From Bacteroidales bacterium (GTDB lineage Bacteria; Bacteroidota; Bacteroidia; Bacteroidales; Bacteroidaceae): a stretch of 13,535 nucleotides of DNA. Shown piece by piece: positions 13,009-13,535 of this stretch. The stretch covers positions 1 to 13,535 of the forward strand of contig SFPF01000050.1 of the NCBI GenBank assembly GCA_004552155.1, in the 5' to 3' direction. The first letter of the stretch is position 1, and each line of letters starts with the position of its first letter. A program made the translations under genes and the position numbers. The notes beneath the pieces were generated by a model. The model was not told the origin of the DNA, made no database searches, and worked only from the letters and a program-made list of their open reading frames with translations.

Positions 13009-13535
13009 TTACTTTTTCTTTGCCTTCTTCTCAGGCTCCATCTCCACGATGAACTGGTGGAGTTCCTCGGGCAGGCGTTTCTTGTAGTAGTCGGTCTTCT
13101 TGGCTGGGATATTGATAGTAGTTATACCAGTACAGTTAAGGAAAGCGTCAGGCATTTTTTTCACCCCCTTCGGGAGGGTTACTGTGGTTAGGGCCGAACA
13201 GCCCCCGAAAGCGTCATAGCCTATGCTTGTAACACCCTCTGGAATTGTAACTGAGGTTAAGCCGGTGCAATTTAAGAAAGCATTCTCCCCAATGCTGGTC
13301 ACACTATTAGGAATCACCACGGAAGTCAGACTTCTGCAATGATAGAAAGCCCAATCCCCAATGCTGGTCACTGAATTAGGAATCACCACGGAAGTCAGAC
13401 TTTCGCATTCATTGAAAGCATACTCCCCAATGCTGCTGGTCACTGAATTAGGAATCTCCACGGAAGTCAGACCTGCGCATCTATAGAAAGCACCCTCCCC
13501 AATGCTGGTCACTGAATTAGGAATCACCACGGAAG
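13009..13535 (-). CDS. BspA-like leucine-rich repeat protein (LRR_5), 5' partial
   Basis: The frame is open to the window edge, so only the C-terminal 175 or so codons are present. At least six LRR_5 units of 23 residues follow the pattern IPNSVTSIGxxAFxxCxxLTSVxI, encoded by 69-bp near-identical DNA repeats (about 13190-13535). One unit has an extra Ser (SVTSSIGEYAF), a 3-bp GCT expansion at about 13431-13436. The last unit degenerates (PKGVKKMPDAFLNCTGITTI) and leads to a charged tail ending EKKAKKK at TAA 13009-13011. No T9SS-type sorting tail is present, unlike the two proteins at the left end. BspA-type LRR proteins are surface or secreted adhesins; here, localisation cannot be judged without the N-terminus. 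Terminator-like palindromes lie downstream. Confidence 0.9.
   Translation of the reverse strand, partial: SVVIPNSVTSIGEGAFYRCAGLTSVEIPNSVTSSIGEYAFNECESLTSVVIPNSVTSIGDWAFYHCRSLTSVVIPNSVTSIGENAFLNCTGLTSVTIPEGVTSIGYDAFGGCSALTTVTLPKGVKKMPDAFLNCTGITTINIPAKKTDYYKKRLPEELHQFIVEMEPEKKAKKK

Overview
The window looks like chromosomal DNA of a Bacteroidales bacterium, most likely Prevotellaceae-like. Supporting evidence: type IX secretion (T9SS-like) C-terminal tails ending in a short KxxLVK-type motif, a BspA-type leucine-rich repeat protein, a DUF4143-type ATPase, a pseudouridine synthase with a long Gly/Arg/Asn/Tyr-rich N-terminus, -7 promoter boxes of the Bacteroidetes TAnnTTTG type, and little Shine-Dalgarno signal. 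The genus is an inference.

Layout. (1) 1-2363, + strand: two surface/secreted proteins. The first is the C-terminal part of a CotH-kinase-like protein with a dockerin, a cohesin-like beta domain and a sorting tail. The second is a cohesin-like plus InlB-type-repeat protein whose sorting tail is cut off by a frame change. (2) 2364-4090: a terminator, three 33-bp repeats leading into a promoter, an ATPase/DUF4143 gene, and a bidirectional terminator. (3) 4110-8780, - strand: purB (one-base frameshift), an RluB/RsuA-type pseudouridine synthase and asnS. They are transcribed in the order purB, rluB, asnS. The two gaps are filled with fold-back repeat elements. (4) 8781-9411: a noncoding island of nested inverted repeats, including a 405-bp unit bounded by perfect 24-bp inverted repeats. 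(5) 9412-11801, + strand: a PLP aminotransferase overlapping by 8 nt a LolC/LolE-type permease gene that has lost its frame through an internal deletion. (6) 11961-12611: an unrecognised 216-aa protein with its own candidate promoter. (7) 12612-13008: a noncoding convergent region with two large palindromes. (8) 13009-13535, - strand: the C-terminal end of a BspA-like LRR protein.

The core genes serve translation (asnS, rluB), purine synthesis (purB), amino-acid metabolism (aminotransferase) and lipoprotein export (LolC/E-like). They do not form an obvious single pathway. The most interesting content is noncoding: a family of about 60-nt hairpins whose inner and outer stems change by compensatory substitutions between copies, one of which sits inside another repeat element at a site that can be compared with an unfilled copy. 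Three genes are frame-disrupted (1406-2363, purB, the permease), so consensus or assembly errors must be weighed against real gene decay. I see no tRNA, rRNA, CRISPR array or transposase gene.
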